The notes beneath the pieces were generated by a model. It worked only from the letters and a program-made list of their open reading frames with translations. It did no database searches and had not been told where the DNA came from. Positions 43,098 through 52,152 of a stretch of DNA of 64,000 bases are shown in pieces. Source of the DNA: Planctomycetota bacterium (lineage in GTDB: Bacteria > Planctomycetota > B15-G4 > JADJEK01); assembly GCA_016709145.1 (NCBI GenBank), contig JADJEK010000024.1, forward strand, positions 62,001-126,000, read 5' to 3'. A program made the position numbers and the translations under genes. The stretch's first letter is position 1. The number at the start of each line of letters is the position of its first letter.

Positions 43098-44204
43098 TCA
43101 TTCCGGCAGCGCGTCGAGCGTGGCCTGGATCGCGCTCGCGCTCAGCGGCTGTGGTGCGGCGGACTGAGCGAACCGATCGATCGACGCGCTCAGGTACGCG
43201 AGCGAGGGGCGCTTGCCTTCGATCGCTCGCGCGAAGTACGACGCGCGCAACGCCAGCCACTGCGCGTCCGCGAGATCGCCGGTGATCCTGCCCTTCTCGA
43301 ACACGTCGCGGGCCTCGTCGCGCACGCGCTTCCACGCCGCCGGGTCGCCGAGCACGCGCAAGCCGATCGCCGCCGCGATCCGTCGATCCGCGAGTTCCCC
43401 GCCGAGCTTCGGATGGACGGCGCCGACCGCGCCTTCGAGCAACGCCTGCGGCGTCGGATCGCCGCGCAGCGCGAGGTGAGCCCCGACCACGATCCACGCG
43501 TCGTCGGCGCGGCCGGCGTCGAGAGCATCGATCAGTCGCTGCTGCAAGAGGTCGTTCGGTGTCTCGACATCCTGCGTCGCCGCGTAGTGCAGCAGCGCGT
43601 CCGACGTGAACGCCTCCGGCCACTGCTGCATGCCGTCGAGGACCCACTCCGTGCCCGCCTCACTCGGATCGTGGACCGCGCACGTGAACACGCGCGCACG
43701 GACCGACGGGACGAGGCTCGCGACGTCCAAGGCGGCGAACTTCGATCGCAGATAGTCCCAAGCCCGTGGCGAGTCCTGGCACAGGAACACGAGGGAGTCC
43801 GCCGCGTGCTCGACGCGCGCGGGGTACTCGGGGTCGCGGATCGCATCGCCTCGGACCGCCGCGAAGTCGGTCACGAGCAACGCCCACTGTTCGTCCAGGC
43901 CCGCGCGGTCGACACCACTCGCGTCGTCGTGCGTCTCGCCGCTCCCGACGAAGCGCACGCTGGGGTCGGGTCCGCGCGTCCCGAACCACAGGGTCACGAC
44001 CAATGCCGCTGCCGCGGCGACTGCCCAGACGGCGCGACGACTCGACCGACCGAGCCGAGGGGCGACGCGAACGTCGATCGGAGCGTCGAGCGCGGCCAAC
44101 ACGCGCTCGACCAGACTCGGTGCGAGGCGCGGCGCGTAGAGCTCGCGCAGCCCCCACGTGATCGCGGCCTCGGAGTGGGTCCATCCATGAGGGTTCATGT
44201 TCAT
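43098..44204 (-). CDS. Single-pass membrane protein coupled to an ECF sigma factor (possible anti-sigma factor)
   Basis: 368 residues from the ATG at 44204, which overlaps the sigma factor stop (ATGA). A soluble N-terminus of about 57 residues precedes one hydrophobic helix (about 58-75). A large exterior helical domain of repeated Ala/Leu-rich helices follows. This topology and the translational coupling fit an anti-sigma factor. The Zn-binding His-x3-Cys-x2-Cys of common anti-sigma domains is absent, so the N-terminal interaction would be of a different kind. Confidence 0.7.
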   Translation of the reverse strand: MNMNPHGWTHSEAAITWGLRELYAPRLAPSLVERVLAALDAPIDVRVAPRLGRSSRRAVWAVAAAAALVVTLWFGTRGPDPSVRFVGSGETHDDASGVDRAGLDEQWALLVTDFAAVRGDAIRDPEYPARVEHAADSLVFLCQDSPRAWDYLRSKFAALDVASLVPSVRARVFTCAVHDPSEAGTEWVLDGMQQWPEAFTSDALLHYAATQDVETPNDLLQQRLIDALDAGRADDAWIVVGAHLALRGDPTPQALLEGAVGAVHPKLGGELADRRIAAAIGLRVLGDPAAWKRVRDEARDVFEKGRITGDLADAQWLALRASYFARAIEGKRPSLAYLSASIDRFAQSAAPQPLSASAIQATLDALPE

Positions 44205-44707
44205 TCCTTCGAAGTGATGCAGCGGCGTAGAGCTTGTTTCGCGCGCGCATGGATGAACTTCACGCCCGACGTGGTCAGCGTCAGCTCGGCGGCGATCGTC
44301 GCGAGCGAGTGCGCATCGCGGTGGATGCGCTCGATCACGTGCCGCGCCTTGTCCCCGAGCGAGTCCACGCAAGCTCGCAACGCGTCGAGCCACGCCTCGC
44401 CACCGTCGCCCGCGTCGATGCGTTCGAACTCGGCGTCGAGGGTCTCGACGTCCGCGTTCGAGCGCGGGAACAGCCGATCGCGGCGCAACAAGTCGATCCA
44501 CCGATGCTTGGCCGCGCGCCGCAACCAGGCGGCGCGCTGAGCGTGGTTCGCCGGTGGATGCGGAGCGCGAAGCAACGCGACGAACGCATCCTGGGCGATG
44601 TCGTCCGCATCCGCGTCCGGACAACGCAGGAACCGCAGGTAGCGCCGCAGTGCCGCTTCGTGCTCGAGGACGAGGCTTGCGGCCACGTCGCGTGAAGTCT
44701 GGGCCAT
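44201..44707 (-). CDS. ECF-type RNA polymerase sigma factor
   Basis: 168 residues from the ATG at 44707. Region 2 includes YLRFLRCPDADADDIAQDAF and the following RAAWLRRAAKHRWIDLLRR. Region 4 ends with HSLATIAAELTLTTSGVKFI. It is co-translated with the membrane protein downstream and divergent from the fused sigma gene at 44900 across a 192-bp promoter region, so the two sigma systems may cross-regulate. Confidence 0.88.
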   Translation of the reverse strand: MAQTSRDVAASLVLEHEAALRRYLRFLRCPDADADDIAQDAFVALLRAPHPPANHAQRAAWLRRAAKHRWIDLLRRDRLFPRSNADVETLDAEFERIDAGDGGEAWLDALRACVDSLGDKARHVIERIHRDAHSLATIAAELTLTTSGVKFIHARAKQALRRCITSKE

Positions 44708-44899
44708 GGTTCGCACGTCCGCTCCGGCGAACGAGCATGCCCACGGGACAGTCGATTCCGGGCTTTTTTCGTCGGAACTCCCCGAACGCCTCGATTCCGC
44801 GCTCTCTCGCACCCCCCGCACCCGCGGTGAACCGCTTTCGGCGGTCGTGGCATCCCTCCCGCAGGACCCCGAGCTGGGGTTCAATGCCGGAGATCCCCC

Positions 44900-47800
44900 G
44901 TGCGCGATCCCATGACGCAGAGACCCCACGACGCCACCGTCCTGCTCGAGCATGCCGCGTTCCTGCGCGGACTGGCGCGCAGCCTCGTGTTCGACGTCGA
45001 TGCCGCGGACGACGTCGAGCAAGAGACGTGGCGCGCGGCCCTCGAGCATCCGCCGCGCGACCTGCGCAGTCCGCGCGGCTGGTTGGCCACGATCGCGCGC
45101 AATGTCGTGCGAGCGCGGCTGCGGTCGGATCAACGGCGCGACCGCCGCGAGCAAGCCGCCGCACGCCCCGAAGCCGTGCCGTCGGCGGCGGACATCGCGG
45201 CGCGCGAATCGATCCGCAGTGACGTCGTCGACGCCGTGCTCGGTCTCGAGCCGATCTATCGCGACGTCGTGCTGTTGCGCTTCTACGACGATCGCCCGCC
45301 GCGCGAGATCGCGCGCATCCTCGATCTGCCGGTCGAGACCGTGCGGACGCGCGAGAAGCGCGGCCTCGCGAAGTTGCGCGAGCGACTCGACGCGCGCCAC
45401 GGCGGCGATCGCGAAGCGTGGTGCGCCGCACTCGTCCCGTTCACGGCCGCGCTGACCAAGTCGGTCGGTGGGAGTGTGCTCACGGCCGTCGCCGCGCTCG
45501 TGCTCGTGATCCCGTTGGCGTGGACGTGGTGGATCCGTGCGGACGACGCGGGACTCCCGGCCACGACCCGCGGACCGAAGGCGTTGCGCGTCGCGCTCCA
45601 GCCGACGCCGACCGACCCGGTCGCGCCGATCGCCGCCGACGCGTCGGTGCGAGAGTCCGTGGTGCGCCGCGCGACGTTGCGTGGATCGTTGACGACGCCG
45701 GCCGGTGGGCCGGCGATCGGCGCGACGGTGGTCGCTTGCGGTGCGCGCGTCGACCTCGACGCACTCCGCGAGTCGCGGCGCGCAGGCGATCTCGTCGACG
45801 CCATGCGGAGCGTGTCGACGACGACGGACACGAACGGCGCGTTCGTGCTCGACGGACTCGAACCCGGCGTGTCCTTGTTGCGGGCGACGTCCGCGACGGG
45901 CGACGCGTGCGTCGCGTACGCGGTGCTGTTCGTCGAGCCCGCGCTGTCGATGAGCGCGGAGATCGTCGACGCGATCGGCGGTCATGGCGTCCTCGACGAC
46001 GTGCTCGGCGCGTGTCCTCGGATCGAGGTGCATGGCGACACGACGTGCGCGCTGCGGCTCACATCCGCCGGAGCCGTCTCCGGCCGCGTCGTCGACGAGG
46101 ACGGACACGCCTTGGCCGACGCCGAGGTGTTCGCGTTCGTGCCGGACTTCGGCGTCGGGCCGAATGCTCGTGGTTGGGTGGCGCTCGACGAATTCCTGCG
46201 CCTGTTCGCGCCTCTGGCGATTCGCTCGACCACGAACGCGAACGGCGAGTTCGAACTCCGGGGGGTCCTCGGCAATGGGCCCGTGATCGCGCGCGCGCCC
46301 GGCTTCCTCGTCGACGGCACCCGCGTCGTGGTCGCGGAATCGTCGACCGTGCGCGCGGAGCTGACGCTCCGTCGCCGCAAGAACGCCGAGCTGCGCGGAC
46401 GCGTGCGGGATCCGAGCGGAGTCGCGATCGCGGACGCGCAGGTGTACGTGACCAGCAACAGCGCGCCGGCTGCATCGATGTCCGACCTCCAGGCCGCGGA
46501 GCAAGCCGCGAACGATGGATCGCGCGGCACGACGACGGAAGTCGACGGGGGCTTCGACTTCGGTCGGATCCCGATCGCCGACGACGGTCGATTCCGTCTC
46601 GAACCGAACGACGACGAACTCGCGCTGATCGTGGTCGCGCCCGGCTTCGTGCCGGCGCTCGTCGACGATCTCGATGTCGATCGCATCGTGGCGGGCCCGA
46701 TCGAAGTCGTGCTCGAGCCCGCGCGATCGATCGTCGTGCGCGCGATCGACGGCGCGGACGGAGTGCCGATCCCCGGAGCGCGCGTCGACGTCCAGCGTCA
46801 CGAACTCGAACTGTTCCCCGCTCTCGGCACGCATGCGACCGACCTCGACGGGGAGCTCCACTTCGACGCGTTTCCCGCGCGCGGCGGCTTCGTCGCCGTG
46901 GAGGCCGAGGGCTACTTCCGCGCCGACGTCTCGATCCCGCGCGGGACGACACGGCTCGACGTCCCGCTCGAGCGCGCGCGCGTGGTGCGCGTCCGCGTGG
47001 TCGATCCGGACGGCGAGCTGGTCTCGCCGATGCTCGAATTCGACGAACCGAGTGCAGGCCTGTTCTCGTTCGGACACACCGTGCGCTGCGTGCCGTACTC
47101 GCTGGTCGCACTCCCGTTCGATCCGAGGACCAGTGCGCTGGCGGAATCCGCGGTCGAGTCGTGGCGCTTCGGCGCCGGCGACGACATCGCCGACGCGCGC
47201 GGCGGAACCGTCACGATCGACGGCGAACGGAAGGACGTCGAGTCGATCACGCTGCCACGCTCGTGGTCCCACGAGACGATCTGGGTCGCCGCGCTGTCGT
47301 CGACCGGAGTGCTGGCGTCGGCGCGCGTCGAATCCGTTCGAGAGGTCGCGACGCTCGTCGTCGATCTCGAGGCGTGGAAGGAACGCATCGGTTGGGTCGG
47401 TGTGCGCGCGATCGATGCCAGCAACGGTTCGCCGCTCGCGCAGTTCCACACGTCGGTGATGCGCGGCGGGCACATGTTGCCGGTTGCGCAGTCGACGGCC
47501 CGCGGCAGTGGTGTGGCTTGGACGCTGGTCGCGAAGCCCGGCGTGGCCGACGTCGTCGTCACGGCCGATGGGTTTGCGCCGGTCGTGGTCCCCGAGTTCG
47601 ACGTCGACTCCGGCGAGCCGGGCGATCCGATCGTGGTGCGGCTCGAACCCGCAGCGCGCGTCGCGGGTCACGTCGCGGGAGTCGTCGCTGGGCCGTACCT
47701 GCCCACGGTCGCGGCGTACGACGAGCACGGGTTCGCGCTGGGTAGCGCCGCGGTCGCAGCGGACGGCGCGTTCGAACTCCCGCAACTCCCGAGTGGTCCC

Positions 47801-48154
47801 GTGAGGCTGCGCATGAGCGATCCTGGACTCGGAAGCTGCGACGTCGACGTCATCACGCAATCGGGGCAGACGACACAGGTCACGCTCGCGCCGTCGCATC
47901 CGCGCAACGTGCGCATCGCGTTGTCTGGGTTCGAGAGCTCACCGCGGACGGAGGTCGCGATCGATTTCGTCGATGCCGCGGGGATTCCACTTGGTGTGCC
48001 GGCGACCAGCCTCCGCGCGCAGGATCTTGCCGACATGCGCTGGTCCGTGCCCGCGGGTACGTGGACGATTCGCGTCTGGACGCTGCGGGATGGCGCGCGC
48101 GTCGCGTCCGCCACCGTTCCGCAGCAAGGCGAGATCGTCGTGTCGTTCGAGTGA
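44900..48154 (+). CDS. ECF sigma factor fused to a membrane helix and large carboxypeptidase-regulatory-like exterior region
   Basis: 1084 residues from a GTG at 44900, preferred over the ATG at 44912 because a ggag ribosome site sits about 8 bp upstream. Region 2 lies at about residues 15-85 (DVDAADDVEQETW). Region 4 is at about 105-165 (YRDVVLLRFYDDRPPREIAR, then LPVETVRTREKRGLAKLR). One hydrophobic helix (about 191-211) is followed by about 870 residues of repeated beta-sandwich units with DTNGAFVLDGL-like turns, as in carboxypeptidase regulatory-like domains. The sigma part should be cytoplasmic and the rest exterior, so a surface signal could act directly on transcription. Confidence 0.85.
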   Translation: MRDPMTQRPHDATVLLEHAAFLRGLARSLVFDVDAADDVEQETWRAALEHPPRDLRSPRGWLATIARNVVRARLRSDQRRDRREQAAARPEAVPSAADIAARESIRSDVVDAVLGLEPIYRDVVLLRFYDDRPPREIARILDLPVETVRTREKRGLAKLRERLDARHGGDREAWCAALVPFTAALTKSVGGSVLTAVAALVLVIPLAWTWWIRADDAGLPATTRGPKALRVALQPTPTDPVAPIAADASVRESVVRRATLRGSLTTPAGGPAIGATVVACGARVDLDALRESRRAGDLVDAMRSVSTTTDTNGAFVLDGLEPGVSLLRATSATGDACVAYAVLFVEPALSMSAEIVDAIGGHGVLDDVLGACPRIEVHGDTTCALRLTSAGAVSGRVVDEDGHALADAEVFAFVPDFGVGPNARGWVALDEFLRLFAPLAIRSTTNANGEFELRGVLGNGPVIARAPGFLVDGTRVVVAESSTVRAELTLRRRKNAELRGRVRDPSGVAIADAQVYVTSNSAPAASMSDLQAAEQAANDGSRGTTTEVDGGFDFGRIPIADDGRFRLEPNDDELALIVVAPGFVPALVDDLDVDRIVAGPIEVVLEPARSIVVRAIDGADGVPIPGARVDVQRHELELFPALGTHATDLDGELHFDAFPARGGFVAVEAEGYFRADVSIPRGTTRLDVPLERARVVRVRVVDPDGELVSPMLEFDEPSAGLFSFGHTVRCVPYSLVALPFDPRTSALAESAVESWRFGAGDDIADARGGTVTIDGERKDVESITLPRSWSHETIWVAALSSTGVLASARVESVREVATLVVDLEAWKERIGWVGVRAIDASNGSPLAQFHTSVMRGGHMLPVAQSTARGSGVAWTLVAKPGVADVVVTADGFAPVVVPEFDVDSGEPGDPIVVRLEPAARVAGHVAGVVAGPYLPTVAAYDEHGFALGSAAVAADGAFELPQLPSGPVRLRMSDPGLGSCDVDVITQSGQTTQVTLAPSHPRNVRIALSGFESSPRTEVAIDFVDAAGIPLGVPATSLRAQDLADMRWSVPAGTWTIRVWTLRDGARVASATVPQQGEIVVSFE

Positions 48155-48226
48155 GCGCGGCGCGGATCCCGTGCGTCGGGTAGAACACCGCGCTTTCGGC
48201 CGTTCCCGTACCCCCAGGAGTTCCCG

Positions 48227-48625
48227 ATGTCCGTGACGCTCGCCGATGCCCGCCGTGTGATCGCCGCCGCCGAGAAGAAGGCTGCCGAGATCGGCCAACC
48301 GATGAACGTCGCCGTCGCCGACGCCGGCGGCAACTTGGTCGCTCACGTGCGCATGGATGGTGCGTGGCTCGGCAGCGTCGACATCTCGATCAAGAAGGCG
48401 TGGACGTCGCGCGCGTTCGACATCGCCACGAAGGACCTCGCGGGTCACAGCCAGTCGGGCAATCAATTCTTCGGGATCCACGCCAGCAACGATGGCCGCG
48501 TGATGATCTTCGCCGGCGGCATCCCGCTGAAGAAGGACGGCAAGGTCGTCGGCGCGATCGGCGTCAGCGGCGGCTCGGGCGATCAGGACCATTCGGTCGC
48601 GGCCGCGGGCGCTGCGGCGTTCTGA
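48227..48625 (+). CDS. GlcG/HbpS family heme-binding-like protein
   Basis: 132 residues from the ATG at 48227. The sequence follows the GlcG/HbpS fold through its length: VAVADAGGNLVAHVRMDGAW, the helix with SRAFDIATKDL, FAGGIPLKKDGKVVGAIGVSG and GDQDHSVA. Characterised members bind heme or accompany glycolate and other oxidases; no redox partner is adjacent here. No signal peptide is visible. Confidence 0.88.
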   Translation: MSVTLADARRVIAAAEKKAAEIGQPMNVAVADAGGNLVAHVRMDGAWLGSVDISIKKAWTSRAFDIATKDLAGHSQSGNQFFGIHASNDGRVMIFAGGIPLKKDGKVVGAIGVSGGSGDQDHSVAAAGAAAF

Positions 48626-48637
48626 ACGGGACCGAGC

Positions 48638-48982
48638 GTGGGGAGCCTCGGTCGGTTTCGCGCCGTGGTCGCGCTGTTGATGGCCGGGAACGCACTCGGT
48701 GTGTTCCTGGCCATCGCGCGGCGGGATCGGTTGATCGCGGAGTTCCCTGGCCTCGAGCGTTGGTGGCCGGTGTACGCGGCGTGTCCGTTCCTCTCCCTCG
48801 TGGCGTTGGGGCTCGCGTGGAGATTGCTACGGGTCGGAGTGGTCTCAGCTTTGGTGCTGGGTTGCGTCGTGCTCGGCATCGAGTTGATCGCAGCCGGCCT
48901 CGTGACGCACGTAGCTCGCATCCCCATCGCGATCGCGCTACTGGCGTTCACGGCGTTCCAAGTGCGCGATCGGTTGCGGTGA
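48638..48982 (+). CDS. Small four-helix membrane protein of unknown function
   Basis: 114 residues from a GTG at 48638, 12 bp after the GlcG-like gene and probably co-transcribed. Hydrophobic segments lie at about residues 8-26, 45-63, 68-90 and 92-108. No conserved motif recognised. Confidence 0.6.
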   Translation: MGSLGRFRAVVALLMAGNALGVFLAIARRDRLIAEFPGLERWWPVYAACPFLSLVALGLAWRLLRVGVVSALVLGCVVLGIELIAAGLVTHVARIPIAIALLAFTAFQVRDRLR

Positions 48983-49001
48983 GCCGACCGACTCGATCTC
49001 G

Positions 49002-49403
49002 ATGGAGAGGACCGTGCTGGACCGCATCAAGGCGTGGTGGCAGGCGAGCCAGAAGGCGAGGCGGGAGCGCCTGATGGTCGAGCGGCGCATCGACGTCGCG
49101 ACCGATGATCTCGGCATCCGCGTGCAGGACGGGCGCGGCAACGTCGTGGCGATGACGTGGAGCGACGTCGAGTCGATCGCGATCGAGACCAACGACCGCG
49201 GCCCGTTCGAGCCCGATCTCTGGTGGGTCGTCGAAGGGGATGGCCGTCGTCTCGCGTATCCGAACGGCGCGAACGGCGATGCCGAAGCCCTGCGCGTGTT
49301 CGGCGATCGCTTCCCCGGCTTCGATCACGGCGCCGTCATCGCGTCGATGGGTTCCGTCGACAACGCGCGCTTCGTCTGTTGGACGAGGTCGATCTCGGGC
49401 TGA
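49002..49403 (+). CDS. Small protein of unknown function
   Basis: 133 residues from the ATG at 49002. The N-terminus is basic and helical (residues 1-30). A beta-rich part follows with DDLGIRVQDGRGNVVAMTW and DLWWVVEGDGRRLAYPN, which looks like a small sheet domain. I do not recognise a family with confidence. Same strand as the membrane protein 19 bp upstream. Confidence 0.6.
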   Translation: MERTVLDRIKAWWQASQKARRERLMVERRIDVATDDLGIRVQDGRGNVVAMTWSDVESIAIETNDRGPFEPDLWWVVEGDGRRLAYPNGANGDAEALRVFGDRFPGFDHGAVIASMGSVDNARFVCWTRSISG

Positions 49404-49479
49404 CCGCGAAGTTCGCTGCGAAACCACCCACGAGCCCGACGCATCGAAGGGCCTCACGTCCGTCTCGCGGGGCTCCTTC

Positions 49480-52152
49480 ATGCACTCGTCGCCCGAGCAT
49501 CGTCGTCTCGCCGCTTCACCGTCGATGGCGTCGCCGTGGCGCGCCTGGGGGCCCTTCGTCTCGGAACGCCAATGGGGCACCGTGCGCGAGGACTACTCCG
49601 CCGACGGCGATGCGTGGAATCACCTGTCGCACGACCACGCGCGCAGTCGTGCCTATCGCTGGGGCGAAGATGGCATCGCGGGCATCTCGGATCGTGGGCA
49701 GCGGCTGTGCCTCACGCTCGCGTTGTGGAACGGTCGCGATCCGATCCTGAAGGAACGGTTCTTCGGCCTGACGAACTCCGAGGGCAATCACGGCGAGGAC
49801 GTGAAGGAGGAGTACGCGTACCTCGACGCGACGCCGACGCACAGCTACTTGCGCATGGCGTACGCGTACCCGCAGGCCGAGTATCCGTACGCCCGGTTGA
49901 TCGAGGAAAACGCGCGGCGCTCGCGCGAACAGCGCGAGTTCGAACTGCGCGACACCGGCGTGTTCGACGACGATCGCTTCTTCGACGTCGTGATCGAGTA
50001 CGCGAAGGCCGACGCCGACGACATCCTCATGCGCGTGCGCGTGACGAATCGCGGAGCGTCCGCGGCGCCGTGTCACGTGGTGCCGCAATTGTGCTTCCGC
50101 AACACGTGGTCGTGGGACGCGAGTGCACGTCCGCGCATCTCGGCCGCGTCCGATGGCGCGCTCGAAGCGCACCACGACGCTCTCGGCACGTGGCACGCGT
50201 ATGCCGACGGTGACCCCGAAGTGTTGTTCACGCACAACGACACGAACACGCGGCGCTGCTTCGGCGTGGACGGCGAGCCCGGACCGAAGAAGGACGCGTT
50301 CCACGACGCGATCGTGCGCGACGACCGCGCCGCGCTCGCGCCGACGCCGAGTGGGACCAAGGCGGGATTCTGGCGCGCATTCGTCGTGGACGCCGGAGCG
50401 ACCGTCGTGATGCGCGTGCGGTTGTCGCGCGTCCCGCAGCGTCGGCCCTTCGCGGGTTTCGACGCCCTCGTCGACGAGCGCAAGCACGACTGCGACGCGT
50501 TCTACGACGTGCTGCTGGCGGAACAGCACGACGACGAAGCGCGGAACATCCAACGTCAGGCCTTCGCGGGTCTGTTGTGGAGCCAGCAGTACTACGAACT
50601 CGACGTGCCGCGTTGGCTCGCCGGCGATCCCGCGCAGCCATCGCCGCCGGCATCGCGCACGCACGGTCGCAACGCGGACTGGGACCACCTCAATCACGCC
50701 GACGTGTTGTCGATGCCGGACAAGTGGGAGTACCCGTGGTACGCGGCCTGGGACCTGGCCTTCCACACCATCCCGCTCGCGCTCGTCGACGCCGCGTTCG
50801 CGAAGGAGCAGCTCGTGCTGCTCACGCGCGAGTGGTTCATGCACCCGAACGGTCAACTCCCGGCCTACGAATGGAACTTCTCCGACGTCAATCCGCCGGT
50901 GCATGCCTGGGCCGCGTGGCGCGTGTTCCAGATCGACCGCAAGCGCAACGGTCATGCCGGGGACTTCGCGTTCCTCGAGCGTGTGTTCCACAAGCTAATG
51001 CTGAACTTCACGTGGTGGGTGAACCGCAAGGACGCGAGTGGGAGGAACGTGTTCCAAGGCGGCTTCCTCGGTCTCGACAACATCGGCGTGTTCGACCGCA
51101 GCAGGCCGCTGCCGACAGGAGGCACGATCAACCAGTCCGACGGCACGAGTTGGATGGCGATGTATGCGCTGAACCTGATGCGCATCGCGCTCGAGCTCGC
51201 GACGAGGAACCCGGTCTACGAGGACATCGCGACCAAGTTCTTCGAGCACTTCCTGCACATCGCGAAGGCGATGACGGAAGTCGGCGGCGCCGACATGGGA
51301 CTGTGGGACGAGCAGGACGCGTTCTTCTACGACGTGCTCTGCTTGCCCGATGGCCGCGCGCGAGCGCTCAAAGTCCGCAGCATGGTCGGGCTGATTCCGC
51401 TGTGCGCGGTCGAGACGCTCGAGCCCGAGCTGCTCGATCGAGTGCCCGGCTTCAAGGCGCGCCTCGAGTGGTTCTTGGCGTACCGCCCCGATCTCGCCGC
51501 GTTGGTGTCGCAGTGGGACGAGCCCGGTCGCGGCAAGCGGCGCTTGCTCTCGCTCTTGCGCGGGCATCGGCTGAAGCAACTGCTGCGGCGCATGCTCGAC
51601 CAGGACGAGTTCTTGTCGGAGTTCGGATTGCGATCGCTGTCGAAGGTGCACGCGGCCGCGCCGTTCACGCTCGACGTCGGCGGAGAGAGCTTCACCGTGC
51701 GCTACGAGCCCGCCGAGTCGGCGTCGGGACTGTTCGGAGGCAACTCGAACTGGCGTGGACCGATCTGGATGCCGCTGAATTTCCTGATCGTCGAATCGCT
51801 GCAGAAGTTCCATCACTACTACGGCGACGAGTTCGTCGTGGAGTGTCCGGTGGGCTCGGCCGAGTTCGTCACGCTCGATCGCGTGAGTGCGCAGCTCGGC
51901 GATCGCCTCGCGCGCTCGTTCCGTCGCGACGCTCACGGGCACCGGCCGGTGTTCGGCGCCGACGTGCGCCGCGGTCGCGACGCATTCTGGGCCGAGTGCA
52001 TCCCGTTCCACGAGTACTTCCACGGCGACACCGGCGAAGGGCTCGGGGCCGCGCACCAGACCGGTTGGACCGCCGTGATCGCGAAGCTGCTGATGCCGCG
52101 CGCTTGCGAGGGAGCGCCACGAACGACCCAAAACGCGGGGTTCCACGCATGA
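49480..52152 (+). CDS. GH63-type glucosidase (MGH1-like, (alpha/alpha)6 barrel)
   Basis: 890 residues from the ATG at 49480; a second ATG at 49525 is possible. No signal peptide, so cytoplasmic. The N-terminal beta-domain (to about residue 330) starts with WGPFVSERQWGTVREDYS. The barrel carries MPDKWEYPWYAAWDLAFHTI, with a likely acid Asp, and GNSNWRGPIWMPLNFLIVE near the C-terminus. These are hallmarks of bacterial GH63 proteins acting on alpha-glucosides, including glucosylglycerate and mannosylglycerate. The aquaporin downstream overlaps it by ATGA, hinting at compatible-solute metabolism. Confidence 0.88.
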   Translation: MHSSPEHRRLAASPSMASPWRAWGPFVSERQWGTVREDYSADGDAWNHLSHDHARSRAYRWGEDGIAGISDRGQRLCLTLALWNGRDPILKERFFGLTNSEGNHGEDVKEEYAYLDATPTHSYLRMAYAYPQAEYPYARLIEENARRSREQREFELRDTGVFDDDRFFDVVIEYAKADADDILMRVRVTNRGASAAPCHVVPQLCFRNTWSWDASARPRISAASDGALEAHHDALGTWHAYADGDPEVLFTHNDTNTRRCFGVDGEPGPKKDAFHDAIVRDDRAALAPTPSGTKAGFWRAFVVDAGATVVMRVRLSRVPQRRPFAGFDALVDERKHDCDAFYDVLLAEQHDDEARNIQRQAFAGLLWSQQYYELDVPRWLAGDPAQPSPPASRTHGRNADWDHLNHADVLSMPDKWEYPWYAAWDLAFHTIPLALVDAAFAKEQLVLLTREWFMHPNGQLPAYEWNFSDVNPPVHAWAAWRVFQIDRKRNGHAGDFAFLERVFHKLMLNFTWWVNRKDASGRNVFQGGFLGLDNIGVFDRSRPLPTGGTINQSDGTSWMAMYALNLMRIALELATRNPVYEDIATKFFEHFLHIAKAMTEVGGADMGLWDEQDAFFYDVLCLPDGRARALKVRSMVGLIPLCAVETLEPELLDRVPGFKARLEWFLAYRPDLAALVSQWDEPGRGKRRLLSLLRGHRLKQLLRRMLDQDEFLSEFGLRSLSKVHAAAPFTLDVGGESFTVRYEPAESASGLFGGNSNWRGPIWMPLNFLIVESLQKFHHYYGDEFVVECPVGSAEFVTLDRVSAQLGDRLARSFRRDAHGHRPVFGADVRRGRDAFWAECIPFHEYFHGDTGEGLGAAHQTGWTAVIAKLLMPRACEGAPRTTQNAGFHA

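Noticed and set aside
44708..47899. Long minus-strand ORF upstream of the 44201 sigma factor
   Set aside because: Antisense shadow of the fused sigma gene; the sigma factor's own ATG is at 44707.
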